Positions 45,035-53,731 of a stretch of 64,000 nucleotides of DNA are shown piece after piece. The notes below the pieces were generated by a model. It was not told the origin of the DNA and searched no databases. It worked only from the letters and a program-made list of their open reading frames with translations. Positions within the stretch are counted from its first letter, which is position 1. Each line of letters begins with the position of its first letter. The DNA comes from Gammaproteobacteria bacterium. Its GTDB lineage: Bacteria > Pseudomonadota > Gammaproteobacteria > Steroidobacterales > Woeseiaceae. The DNA lies in NCBI GenBank assembly GCA_022600955.1, contig JAHZJK010000026.1:33591-97590 (forward strand), read 5' to 3'. A program made the position numbers and the translations under genes.

Positions 45035-46050
45035 TTGAATTCCTGGCCGGATACGGCCTGTTCCTTCTAAAAGTGGTCACAATCGTCGCCGGCATCATCG
45101 TCGTGATCGTCGTTGCTGCGTCAGTCGGGCGTAAAAGCGGTGACGAAGGTCTCGAGGTTGAGAATCTCAACAAGAAGCACGAGGCATTGACGGAGTCGTT
45201 GCGCGGTGCAATTTCCACCAAGGATGCGCGTAAGAAAGCAGCGAAGGAAAAGAAAAAGCAGGACAAGGCCGAGGCAAAAATCGAGTCAGACCGGCCGCGC
45301 AGTTTTGTCATCGATTTCAAAGGCGATCTAAAGGCCAGCGCGGTGCCTTCGCTGCGCGAGGAAGTCAGCGCGATCCTCGATGTCGCCGGTGCGGATGACG
45401 AGGTTATCGTCAGGCTCGAGAATCATGGCGGTGTGGTGCATGAGCATGGACTGGCTGCATCGCAACTGGCACGAATTCGCGACCGTAATATTCCGCTCAT
45501 CGTGTGTGTCGACAAGGTTGCAGCCAGCGGCGGTTACCTGATGGCCTGCGTCGCAAATGAGATTCACGCTGCTCCGTTCGCTATCCTGGGTTCGATCGGT
45601 GTATTGGCACAGATTCCCAATTTTCATCGCGCGCTGGATAGTCATGGCGTCGAGTTCGAACAGGTCACTGCAGGGAAATACAAACGCACTGTGACGATGT
45701 TTGGTGAAAACACTGAAGCAGATCGCGCCAAGCTCAAAGAGGAGCTTGAAGACGTGCACGCGCTTTTCAAAGGCGCCGTGGCGAGATACCGGCCGAATCT
45801 TGACCTCGAAAAGATAGCGACCGGCGAACACTGGTACGGTACGCGTGCCCTTGAGCTCGGCTTGGCGGATTCCATAAAAACCAGTGATGAACTCCTGAGC
45901 GAGCGCGCTATTGAGCGGGACCTGTATTCACTCAGCTACAAGATCAAGCAGCCGCTGCAGAAACGCCTCATGGCGAACATTGATGGCGTGCTTGAGAAGG
46001 CGGACGCAGCCGGGTGGCGACGCACGTTTGAGTCCCGTCTGCCGCGCTAG
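45031..46050 (+). CDS. sohB: SohB-type S49 inner-membrane peptidase
   Basis: A 339-residue member of the S49 family. One N-terminal membrane helix (about 8-31) is followed by a charged coil and the protease core. The nucleophile is Ser166 in [10 protein letters not shown], and the general-base lysine is expected in the AGKYKRT segment (about 216-218). It is coupled to lipA by an ATGA overlap. SohB digests membrane or periplasmic peptides. Confidence 0.92.
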   Translation: MIEFLAGYGLFLLKVVTIVAGIIVVIVVAASVGRKSGDEGLEVENLNKKHEALTESLRGAISTKDARKKAAKEKKKQDKAEAKIESDRPRSFVIDFKGDLKASAVPSLREEVSAILDVAGADDEVIVRLENHGGVVHEHGLAASQLARIRDRNIPLIVCVDKVAASGGYLMACVANEIHAAPFAILGSIGVLAQIPNFHRALDSHGVEFEQVTAGKYKRTVTMFGENTEADRAKLKEELEDVHALFKGAVARYRPNLDLEKIATGEHWYGTRALELGLADSIKTSDELLSERAIERDLYSLSYKIKQPLQKRLMANIDGVLEKADAAGWRRTFESRLPR

Positions 46051-46147
46051 CCGTGCGGAACCGGACCGCCTGGTCGTGGTCGAATCATTTCACAGGCTTG
46101 CGCGGCTGTTCGGCGCTATAATTGCCTGACCAAAGCGGAGTATCCTG

Positions 46148-46954
46148 ATGCGAAGTTCCAAACTACTGATTTCACTGGTTTTTGCGGCCGTCGTGGTCGC
46201 TGCGTGTTCGACGTCACCGACCGGGCGCAAGCAGATGATCTGGAAATCGGACGCCGAACTCGAAGCACAATCAGCACAGGCTTTTGGACAGATGCGCGCC
46301 TCGGTGCCACTGACGACAAATCGCAGGACGATCGACTTCGTTGCCTGTGTGGCGCAATCGGTCGTTGAGACACTCGATCCGCCGTACAGCGATTTCGAGT
46401 GGGAGCTGGCGATTTTCGAGCAAAAGGACATCAACGCTTTCGCAATGCCGGGCGGCAAGATCGGTGTGTTCACTGGAATTCTTGACGTGACCGAAAACCA
46501 GCATCAGCTGGCCGCCGTCATCGGCCACGAAATCGCCCATGTCACGGCGCGCCATTCAAACGAACGCGCGTCGCGCGCTTCACTGACGGGCATCGGCATT
46601 GAGGCCCTGGCGGTGATTCTCGGTGGTGGTTACACCGGAGGTGCCTACACAGCGCAACAAGCACTGAGTGCAGGTGCGGCGTTTGGTATCAGCCTGCCGC
46701 ACACGCGCGGACAGGAAAGTGAGGCCGATATTGTCGGGCTCGAGTACATGGCAAGAGCAGGCTTTGATCCGCGCGAAGCCGTCAAACTCTGGCAGAACAT
46801 GGACGCCGCGTCTGACAAGAAACCACCTGAATTCATGTCAACGCATCCAAGCAGCTCGACTCGAATCGAGAAACTCGTTGCCGAATGGCAAAAGACCTTG
46901 CCGCTTTACAATGAAGCCAAGGAAAACGGGCACGACCCGCAGTGCGTTAAGTAA
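46148..46954 (+). CDS. M48-family metallopeptidase lipoprotein
   Basis: A 268-residue lipoprotein (lipobox VVAAC, Cys20) with the zinc site HEIAH (His127, Glu128, His131) and the third ligand in ESEADIVGLEYM. It resembles YcaL/LoiP-like envelope proteases that help outer-membrane quality control. A short GGAG site lies upstream. Its stop sits nine bases before the likely start of the methyltransferase frame. Confidence 0.9.
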   Translation: MRSSKLLISLVFAAVVVAACSTSPTGRKQMIWKSDAELEAQSAQAFGQMRASVPLTTNRRTIDFVACVAQSVVETLDPPYSDFEWELAIFEQKDINAFAMPGGKIGVFTGILDVTENQHQLAAVIGHEIAHVTARHSNERASRASLTGIGIEALAVILGGGYTGGAYTAQQALSAGAAFGISLPHTRGQESEADIVGLEYMARAGFDPREAVKLWQNMDAASDKKPPEFMSTHPSSSTRIEKLVAEWQKTLPLYNEAKENGHDPQCVK

Positions 46955-46962
46955 GTTCAGCC

Positions 46963-47718
46963 ATCGCTGATTTCAAAGATCACTTCTCCAGTCGGTCAGG
47001 CGACTACGCTCGCTATCGGCCGGCGTATCCGGCTGAGCTGTATCGTTTTCTCGCTTCGACGGTTGTGGCCAACGACCGTGCCTGGGATTGTGCAACCGGC
47101 AACGGCCAGGCAGCCATCGCGCTGGCAGATTACTTTGCAGAGGTCATCGCAACAGATGCCAGTGCCGCGCAGATAGCGGCCGCAATTCCAAATAAGGCAG
47201 TGATATACAAAACGGCTGCGGCGGAGCGGTCGGGACTGGCCGACCACTCGGTTGACCTTGTAACGGTTGCGCAGGCGTTTCACTGGTTTGATCACGACGC
47301 TTTTTATCGAGAGGCTTCTCGAGTGCTCACTGCCAAAGGTGTGCTCGCGGTCTGGGCATACGAGATTTGTGAAGTGAATACGGAATGCGACGTGGTTGTC
47401 GATCGCCTGTATTCCGAAATCGTCGGCGAATTCTGGCCACCGGAGCGAGACATGGTCACCAGTGGCTATTCGGGTTTCACGTTTCCCGGCGAGATAATAG
47501 ATGCGCCGGATCTGCAGATGACGTGTCGCTGGAGTGTCGAGGACATGCTCGGCTACTTTGGTACCTGGTCGGCCTGTAAGAGATACGAAGCACAGCACGG
47601 TAACGATCCGGTGGCGCTGATTGCTCACGATCTGCGTGAGGTATGGAGTACACAGCAGCGCACGGTCACGTGGCCGGTGAGACTAAAAGTGTGTCGTCCA
47701 AATAGGCTGCTAGAATAG
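46963..47718 (+). CDS. Class I SAM-dependent methyltransferase, apparent ATC start
   Basis: The SAM-binding motif WDCATGNGQAAIAL and the later VTVAQAFHWFD and VLAVWAY segments mark a class I methyltransferase. The first usual start in frame is GTG 47065, but the frame upstream encodes the typical N-terminus of this family (ADFKDHFSSRSGDYARYRP) back to an ATC at 46963. No ATG, GTG or TTG lies between the upstream stop (TAA 46948) and that point. Either ATC is used, or the start codon has mutated, or a shortened protein is made from 47065. The substrate is unknown. Confidence 0.7.
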   Translation: MADFKDHFSSRSGDYARYRPAYPAELYRFLASTVVANDRAWDCATGNGQAAIALADYFAEVIATDASAAQIAAAIPNKAVIYKTAAAERSGLADHSVDLVTVAQAFHWFDHDAFYREASRVLTAKGVLAVWAYEICEVNTECDVVVDRLYSEIVGEFWPPERDMVTSGYSGFTFPGEIIDAPDLQMTCRWSVEDMLGYFGTWSACKRYEAQHGNDPVALIAHDLREVWSTQQRTVTWPVRLKVCRPNRLLE

Positions 47719-47761
47719 CGTCTGTTAATACAGGTCCAGATAATTGTCCAAAAGAACCCGA

Positions 47762-48886
47762 ATGCTCCAGAAGCTGACCATTCTTGCCGCAAGTGTAGTA
47801 TTGACGGGCTGCGCGACGTTCGACGAAATCGTTTCGAACATGAAGAAGTCCGGTCCGGAGGCAGTGATATTCGAGGATCGCCCGGTGCAGGAGCCGATCG
47901 ACCCGAATAGTTTCATGCTCGGTAACATGGAGCAGGGCGTTATCGGGGAGCCGCAAGTCGTTTTTACGACAGACCAGGACACCTTTTCTGATTTAGCGCG
48001 TACCTACGGGCTGGGCTACGACGAACTTGTCGCTGCGAACCCCGATGTTGATCCGTGGTTGCCTGGTGCGGGCACACCAATATTGCTGCCGACCCAGTTC
48101 GTCTTGCCCGACGTCGAAAAGCGCGGTGTCGTCCTGAATATTGCGACGAAGCGCCTGTTCTATTTTCCGCAGTCTGCCGACGGCGAGCAACAGAAAGTGT
48201 TGACGTACCCGATTGGCATTGGCCGGGTTGGCTGGGAGACGCCGCTCGGTGAAACAACTGTTATCGCAAAGGCAAAAGATCCATCCTGGTGGGTGCCTGC
48301 GTCAGTGCGCAAGGAGCACGCCGAGCTAGGCGATCCACTGCCTTCTATCGTGCCGCCGGGACCGGATAATCCGCTGGGGCATCGCGTCTTGAAACTCAAC
48401 ATGCCGGGCTACCTGATTCATGGCACCAATCAGCCCTATGGCGTCGGCATGCGCGTTAGCCACGGTTGCGTGCGCTTGTACCCGGAGAACATTGAGTTCC
48501 TTTACACGCTGGTAGACATCGGTGAGCGTGTGGAAATCGTTAATGAGCCCTACCTTGCTGGTATCCGTGACGGTGTCTTGTATTTTGAAGGGCACGCACC
48601 GCTTGAGGACGACACGGTGTTACCAGCGGATCGTCTGCACGCAGTACTGGAGAAGCAACTCGACGTCGCAGGCCAACCGTTAAATGATCACATGCGTGAA
48701 CATGTCGTAGCGCTTGCGGAATCTGCCTCGGGAGTCCCGGTTAACGTCGCAATGTACGATGCAGCGGAGCCACTGCGGCGTGCACGGCTGGTGCACAACA
48801 TTGTCGTGCCGGACCCTGATGAGCCGACAATAGAAGAGGTGCGCGAAATGATGAGTGAGGTAGCTGAGGAAGGCGATGCCTCGTAG
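47762..48886 (+). CDS. LysM and L,D-transpeptidase (YkuD) lipoprotein
   Basis: About 374 residues with a lipobox VLTGC, a LysM-like domain (about 60-110, DTFSDLARTYGLGYDELVAAN) and a YkuD catalytic domain. The catalytic motif is HGTNQPYGVGMRVSHGCVRL, with the nucleophile Cys in SHGCVRL. It should form 3-3 cross-links in peptidoglycan or attach lipoproteins to it, as in the ErfK/YbiS group. The ATG at 47762 begins the signal sequence; a TTG at 47744 is the alternative. Confidence 0.92.
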   Translation: MLQKLTILAASVVLTGCATFDEIVSNMKKSGPEAVIFEDRPVQEPIDPNSFMLGNMEQGVIGEPQVVFTTDQDTFSDLARTYGLGYDELVAANPDVDPWLPGAGTPILLPTQFVLPDVEKRGVVLNIATKRLFYFPQSADGEQQKVLTYPIGIGRVGWETPLGETTVIAKAKDPSWWVPASVRKEHAELGDPLPSIVPPGPDNPLGHRVLKLNMPGYLIHGTNQPYGVGMRVSHGCVRLYPENIEFLYTLVDIGERVEIVNEPYLAGIRDGVLYFEGHAPLEDDTVLPADRLHAVLEKQLDVAGQPLNDHMREHVVALAESASGVPVNVAMYDAAEPLRRARLVHNIVVPDPDEPTIEEVREMMSEVAEEGDAS

Positions 48887-49628
48887 TAATGGTGGTGTTG
48901 CGCTGATCACAGGCGGGAGTCGCGGGATAGGGGCGGAAACCGCCAGGCTGCTTGCAGCGAATGGGTATCGCGTCTGCATTAACTACCGTGTCGACAAAGC
49001 TGCAGCTCTTGCCATCGTCGATCAGCTGGAAGCGGGCAGTGCTATTTGTGTACAGGCCGATATCTCGCAGGAAGACGAGGTAGTGCGCCTGTTTGCAGAA
49101 CTGGACGCGCAACTCGGACCTGTAACAGCGCTCGTAAACAATGCCGGCATCCTGCGGCCGCAATGCCGAGTGGAAAATATGACCGCTGAGCGAATCAACG
49201 CGATCCTGACGACGAACGTAACCGGCACCGTGCTTTGCTGCCGAGAAGCAGTGAAACGGATGTCCACACGGAATGGTGGCAGTGGTGGGGCAATTGTTAA
49301 CGTGTCCTCTGCGGCGGCGCGCTTGGGGGCAGCCGGAGAATACGTTGACTACGCGGCATCGAAAGGTGCAGTTGATACTCTGACGCGTGGACTTGCTGTC
49401 GAAGTTGCCGGGGAGGGCATTCGCGTAAACTGTGTGCGGCCGGGATTTATCTATACGGACATGCATGCGGCGGGCGGTGAACCGGAGCGGGTGGATCGTC
49501 TCGCTGGTGCATTGCCGATGAAACGCGGCGGCCAGCCGAGCGAAGTTGCGCACGCAATCTTGTGGCTGTTATCCGACGATGCGTCCTATACAACGGGTAC
49601 CTTTGTCGAGGTAGCGGGCGGTCGCTAG
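48876..49628 (+). CDS. SDR-family oxidoreductase (FabG-like)
   Basis: A 250-residue classical short-chain dehydrogenase: TGGSRGIGAETA for the NADP site, NNAGILRP, the Ser of NVSSAAARLG, and YAASK for the catalytic Tyr and Lys. Its size and C-terminus (YTTGTFVEVAGGR) match 3-oxoacyl-ACP reductase-like enzymes, but it is not in a fab cluster, so the substrate is open. It overlaps the L,D-transpeptidase gene by 11 bases. Confidence 0.9.
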   Translation: MPRSNGGVALITGGSRGIGAETARLLAANGYRVCINYRVDKAAALAIVDQLEAGSAICVQADISQEDEVVRLFAELDAQLGPVTALVNNAGILRPQCRVENMTAERINAILTTNVTGTVLCCREAVKRMSTRNGGSGGAIVNVSSAAARLGAAGEYVDYAASKGAVDTLTRGLAVEVAGEGIRVNCVRPGFIYTDMHAAGGEPERVDRLAGALPMKRGGQPSEVAHAILWLLSDDASYTTGTFVEVAGGR

Positions 49629-49638
49629 CGGTTGGCCT

Positions 49639-50691
49639 TTAGCGATAGTAACTGTGGAACGACTCGGGAATGGCTGACAGGTCGGTCGGCATACTCGAGC
49701 CAACACTGAGTGGCCGCGAATTGTAGGTATTCCAGAACAGCACGGGGCCGACATCGTCGCCAGTCTGAATATCGTGGAGCAGCGCTGTCATCGCCTTACC
49801 CGTGTAGGTTGTTTCCAGCGTGAGTCCCATTTCTTTTTTCGCCCGGTCGACAGCGCGGCACGTGGCATCGTCAAACACCGCATACCCACCCGCATAGAAA
49901 TCGTCGCGCCAGCGAATGTTCTTGTGTGGATCGGTTGAGTCAGGAATCGACGGATCCATTCGACGTAGTAAGCGCAAAGTTTTCGCGATCAGCTTATGCA
50001 ACACTTTGGGGTGGTTCATCGAGCTATCCGCAACACGAACCGCGTGTATCTCGGTATCGTGGCCTGCAAGCGCGAGGCCGATTGCCAGCCCTGCCACACT
50101 CCCCATGGTGCCATTTGCGAGGTAGATCCGGTGGGGCGTCTCGAGTACGCCCGCGGCAATCTGAGCCGCAAGTTCAAGTCCCGCATTGACGAAGCCGACG
50201 GCGCCCAGCCAGCAGGTGCCACCAAGTGGTATTACCCAGGTTTTTCTATTCTGAATGTAACGCCGGAACAGTTGTAAGTGATCGATGCCACGACCGTAGC
50301 GCACCAGCTCCGTGCCCAGCTGCAAATGCTGGTTTAAGGTTGGAACAATATTCGGGGTAGCTTTCTGGCCCGCCAGGAAACACGTGCAGTCAAGACCAAG
50401 TTCGTGCGCAAACATGGACGTGGCGAGCGCATGATTGGAGCCTGCCGCGCCAAAAGTCGCTACCCGGGTTGCGCCGCGATCCATCGCGCGCCGCAACAGG
50501 TACTCGAGTTTGCGCACTTTGTTGCCGCCATACAGTGGGCTCGTCAGGTCATCCTGTTTGACGAAAACGTCGTGGTTTACAGTGCTTGTCCCGATCACGT
50601 GATGCGAAACAGGCGTTGGCAGGCTGGCGATATCGAGCTTCGGCAGTTTCGCAGCGATGGCCGGGTAGTCTGTGTCGATATAATCCGTCAT
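49639..50691 (-). CDS. PLP-dependent D-cysteine desulfhydrase/ACC deaminase-like enzyme
   Basis: A 350-residue fold-type II PLP enzyme. The lysine segment KQDDLTSPLYGGNKVRKLEY (Lys58 binds PLP), the GAAGSNHALA loop and the glycine-rich NGTMGSVAGLAIGL phosphate site fit the ACC deaminase/DcyD family. Members break D-cysteine or similar amino acids to pyruvate and ammonia. True ACC deaminase is less likely from the overall length and start, but cannot be excluded. Single gene, convergent with the SDR gene. Confidence 0.85.
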   Translation of the reverse strand: MTDYIDTDYPAIAAKLPKLDIASLPTPVSHHVIGTSTVNHDVFVKQDDLTSPLYGGNKVRKLEYLLRRAMDRGATRVATFGAAGSNHALATSMFAHELGLDCTCFLAGQKATPNIVPTLNQHLQLGTELVRYGRGIDHLQLFRRYIQNRKTWVIPLGGTCWLGAVGFVNAGLELAAQIAAGVLETPHRIYLANGTMGSVAGLAIGLALAGHDTEIHAVRVADSSMNHPKVLHKLIAKTLRLLRRMDPSIPDSTDPHKNIRWRDDFYAGGYAVFDDATCRAVDRAKKEMGLTLETTYTGKAMTALLHDIQTGDDVGPVLFWNTYNSRPLSVGSSMPTDLSAIPESFHSYYR

Positions 50692-50775
50692 GACATAACA
50701 GATTAACGAAGTGCACTGTCTTGCGCGAATGTTTAGAATGCAAGCACGCTTATCTGACCGGGTACGGAGACAGGT

Positions 50776-52332
50776 TTGTCAGATGCAGTTGACCGCGGTA
50801 TCACGGTCACCGAAATCGCAGCGATGGGTCAGCCCATCGATGTGTGTCCAGAAACCACGGCTGCTTTCGTCGGCCGTGCGCTTCGTGGTCCCCTGAATTC
50901 GCCGATTCTGGTACAGAACTTTGGCGAATTTCGCCGCCGCTTCGGCGACGTTTGGGCGCGCTCCAGCCTGGGACCAGCAGCCAGACAATTTTTCGAACAT
51001 GGTGGCAAGCGCCTGTACGTCGTGCGTGTTGCGAATAATGCACGCGGTGCTCTGTTGTGTTTGCCGGCCAGCGGCTCAGCGCTGGTGCTGCGGGCTATCG
51101 AACCTGGCTCAACGGAGCGAATTCGAGCCGCGGTTGACTACGACGGTATCGATGACGATGACGACGAGTTCTTCAATCTCACGGTGCAGCGTATCAACCC
51201 GGCCACAGGACTTGTCCTGGATCAGGAGTTTTTTCACAAGCTTTCATGGAGCGAAGAATCAAAAGCGTTCGTCGGCGACGAGTTGCTTTCATCGGGAATG
51301 GTTCGTGTTGAACATCCGTATCCTACGCATCGCCCCGAGCGAACGCTGTCCCTGGGCAGTAACTACGATACCGCGTACGTGGAGCACAACCAGGCGGGCA
51401 CCGATGGCAGCGAACTGAGCGACTATGACCTCATAGGGTCACGGCAGAAGCGCAGTGGGCTGTTCGCACTGGAGCAGATCGAGCATTTCGATGTTTTGTA
51501 TCTGCCACCACCCGGAAAAGGTCGCGATGTCGGTCCTACGGCAGTTCTGGCGGCAGAACTTTATAGCCGCGAAAGCGGCGCGATGCTGATTGTTGATCCA
51601 CGCGCCGAGTGGTCGAACTCTGATGAGGCGATTGCCGGCGTACGCAAGCTTGGCTATGCAAGTCCGAACATGCTCGGTTATTTTCCGAGGGTGCGCGAGC
51701 GAGCGGGAGACGACGATGTCTTGCGGCCCATTGGCGGAGCGATCACAGGACTCTTGTGCAAGCACGATCGCACTTATGGCGCTTGGGAAGCACTGGATCA
51801 GTCCGGAATGGGTTTGCAGCGGCGATTCGTGCCCGCCGAGGAACTTAACACCAAGGACGAACACACTCTCACCCGGGCCGGGCTCAATGCTCTTGCGGCT
51901 GGTCCGGCGGGCCGGGTGCGGGTGCTGGGCTCTGTGACGATGGGTCGGGGAAGCGAAGCGCATGGCAAATTCGCTCGACTTACGGTGCGCCGTTTTTGTC
52001 TGCAGGTCATCAATACAATCTCGCGGGCGACGCGCTGGGCCGTGTTCGAACCTGAAGACAGGGATCTTGCGGTGCGCATTCGTGCCCAGGTACTGACCTA
52101 TCTGCATTGTCTGAACGATCTGGGTGCGTTCCTGAATGACGAGTTCATCGTGCAATGCGATGCTGGCGTCAGCCATCGGTCTGACAGCGAAGAGCATGGC
52201 GTTACGCTGTTGCTTGTGTTTCATCCTGTGGGCTGTGAAGAGCCCATTTCCATGACATTGCACCAGACCGCATCCGGTTGTCGCGTTGGCAGTACGGCGT
52301 TTGGGTTAGTCAATACGCGAATTCGCGGCTGA
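50776..52332 (+). CDS. Orphan contractile-tail sheath protein
   Basis: A 518-residue member of the phage tail sheath family. The N-terminus (GITVTEIAAMGQPI, then TTAAFVGRALRGPLNSP and FGEFRRRFGD) is the sheath start that forms inter-subunit strands. The C-terminus (RRFCLQVINTISRATRWAVF, then EPEDRDLAVRIRAQV) is the conserved sheath core. A TTG start at 50776 has a GGAGACAGG site. No tube, baseplate, spike, AAA ATPase or other phage gene lies in the window. It is followed at 63 bases by an ECF sigma gene on the same strand. Confidence 0.88.
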   Translation: MSDAVDRGITVTEIAAMGQPIDVCPETTAAFVGRALRGPLNSPILVQNFGEFRRRFGDVWARSSLGPAARQFFEHGGKRLYVVRVANNARGALLCLPASGSALVLRAIEPGSTERIRAAVDYDGIDDDDDEFFNLTVQRINPATGLVLDQEFFHKLSWSEESKAFVGDELLSSGMVRVEHPYPTHRPERTLSLGSNYDTAYVEHNQAGTDGSELSDYDLIGSRQKRSGLFALEQIEHFDVLYLPPPGKGRDVGPTAVLAAELYSRESGAMLIVDPRAEWSNSDEAIAGVRKLGYASPNMLGYFPRVRERAGDDDVLRPIGGAITGLLCKHDRTYGAWEALDQSGMGLQRRFVPAEELNTKDEHTLTRAGLNALAAGPAGRVRVLGSVTMGRGSEAHGKFARLTVRRFCLQVINTISRATRWAVFEPEDRDLAVRIRAQVLTYLHCLNDLGAFLNDEFIVQCDAGVSHRSDSEEHGVTLLLVFHPVGCEEPISMTLHQTASGCRVGSTAFGLVNTRIRG

Positions 52333-52395
52333 TTTTGCAACCGTAAGCTGTCACACGAGCATCTGCCTTATGCCACCAAACTGTTGGGAGGGGGT

Positions 52396-52926
52396 ATGAG
52401 AGACGATGATGTTCTTGCAAAAAACCCGCTTGTATCTCAGTCGGCATTGGAAGCCATACACGACCAGGTATTCGGATGGGCCCTCTCCCGTTGCGACTAC
52501 GATCGAAATGTAGCGGAGGATCTTGTGCAGCAGACTTATGTTGAATTGTTGACGGGCAAGGCAAAGTTCGAGCAGCGCTCGACCCTCAAGACATTTGTAT
52601 TCTCTGTTGTGCAGAACCTGGCGAAAAGCCGCTATCGCCGACAAGCATCTCGGCTGCGGCTCATCAGCAATGTCAAGAGTCGCGATATTGTGGAGCATGC
52701 TGAGGTGGCTGTTGCAGCGGAATACGACGCGTTGTGGGGCGCGGTTAAAGCGCTGCCGCAGCGGCAACGTGACATCTTGGAGCTCGTGTTTTGCCGTGAG
52801 CTGACTATCGACGAGGCGTCCGCGGTGATGGGTGTCACCACGGGTACGGGTCGAGTGCACTACGACCGGGCGAAGAAGGCGCTACGTGCGCGCTTGCAAG
52901 ACCAGCAGGACGTTCTCAATGAATGA
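52396..52926 (+). CDS. ECF-type sigma-70 family RNA polymerase sigma factor
   Basis: A 176-residue sigma factor with region 2 (VAEDLVQQTYVELL, then TLKTFVFSVVQNLAKSRYRR) and region 4 (LPQRQRDILELVFCRELTID, then a helix-turn-helix reading EASAVMGVTTGTGRVHYDRA). There are no regions 1.1 or 3. The ATG at 52396 has a GGAGGGGG site; an in-frame TTG lies at 52384. The stop overlaps the next gene's start by 8 bases. It should direct transcription of a small set of genes in answer to an envelope signal, probably including its own operon. Confidence 0.9.
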   Translation: MRDDDVLAKNPLVSQSALEAIHDQVFGWALSRCDYDRNVAEDLVQQTYVELLTGKAKFEQRSTLKTFVFSVVQNLAKSRYRRQASRLRLISNVKSRDIVEHAEVAVAAEYDALWGAVKALPQRQRDILELVFCRELTIDEASAVMGVTTGTGRVHYDRAKKALRARLQDQQDVLNE

Positions 52927-53272
52927 TCAGGACCAACAACTACAGAAGATGTTGAGCCGTGCGCAAAAGCAGGTCGATGCGGTTACGCCGCCATTCGTAT
53001 CAAGCTTTGCGGCGGCTGAGCAATCACTACAATCGGCCTCAAGGCGCCGCTATTTTGGTCTGGGTGCCACCGCGGCGATAATGGCGGTTTCGGTTGGACT
53101 GATCTTCAAGGCACCCAATGAAATGGCATACGTTGATGTTGATGCCTTTATGAACACGACCCACTGGGTTGCACCCAGTGACGCGCTGTTACCCGCGCGC
53201 CAATTTGACATATATCACGAGGTTCCAAGGCTTATCGAGTCAACGGAACCACTCGACGGAGCGTTACTATGA
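52919..53272 (+). CDS. Probable anti-sigma factor, single transmembrane helix
   Basis: A 117-residue protein: a cytoplasmic N-terminal helix (about 1-40, which could bind sigma), one transmembrane helix (about 45-63) and a periplasmic tail. I recognise no zinc anti-sigma motif. Its place directly after the sigma gene, the overlap of 8 bases and the topology resemble CnrY-type anti-sigma factors. The role is inferred from context. The next gene overlaps it by four bases. Confidence 0.65.
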   Translation: MNDQDQQLQKMLSRAQKQVDAVTPPFVSSFAAAEQSLQSASRRRYFGLGATAAIMAVSVGLIFKAPNEMAYVDVDAFMNTTHWVAPSDALLPARQFDIYHEVPRLIESTEPLDGALL

Positions 53273-53685
53273 GCAAAGGACTACTTTCAGTGCTGGCAGT
53301 GATCTGCCTTTGCAGCACCGCATCGCATGCAGAGGACCAGAACAGTGACCCATTCAGGGGAAAGCTTTTTGCGCCAAACGTGATAATTGAGCACAAGGAA
53401 GAATTAAACCTTACAAAACAACAGTTTACAAAAGTAAGAGCAGCCGTGGTTGAGGTACAATCCGGGGTTGCGGAGTACGAATGGGATATGCAGGCAGCGT
53501 ATCAGGAACTCATGCGGGAGCTGGATGAGGCTCCTATTGATGAAGCAGCTGTTATCGAGCACGCGAGCAAGGCATTGCTGGCCGAGAACGAGGTCAAGAA
53601 AATGCAGGTGTCGATGCTGGTCAGGCTGCGAAATCTGCTAAATGACGAGCAGATCCGTTACCTGGAGTCGGTGACGACCCGGTAG
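53269..53685 (+). CDS. CnrX/Spy-like periplasmic helical protein
   Basis: A 138-residue exported protein (signal 1-21, ending SHA) with a helical hairpin core. The LNLTKQQFTKVRAAVVEVQS segment is followed by VSMLVRLRNLLNDEQIRYL, the four-helix pattern of CpxP/Spy/CnrX proteins with two LTxxQ-like turns. Such proteins sense metals or unfolded proteins in the periplasm. With the sigma and one-TM protein it resembles the cnrYXH signalling set. It has no histidine-rich metal site. Confidence 0.72.
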   Translation: MSKGLLSVLAVICLCSTASHAEDQNSDPFRGKLFAPNVIIEHKEELNLTKQQFTKVRAAVVEVQSGVAEYEWDMQAAYQELMRELDEAPIDEAAVIEHASKALLAENEVKKMQVSMLVRLRNLLNDEQIRYLESVTTR

Positions 53686-53731
53686 GAAATAGAACTGGTT
53701 CCTCGTCTGAACGGCAGGGTGGGACAATACT

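Noticed and set aside
49639..50691. True ACC deaminase
   Set aside because: The family call is sound, but nothing separates ACC deaminase from D-cysteine desulfhydrase by eye, so the specific name was not used.
50776..52332. A prophage or tailocin locus
   Set aside because: Only the sheath gene is phage-like. No integrase, capsid, tube, baseplate, lysis or att-like repeats are seen within the window.
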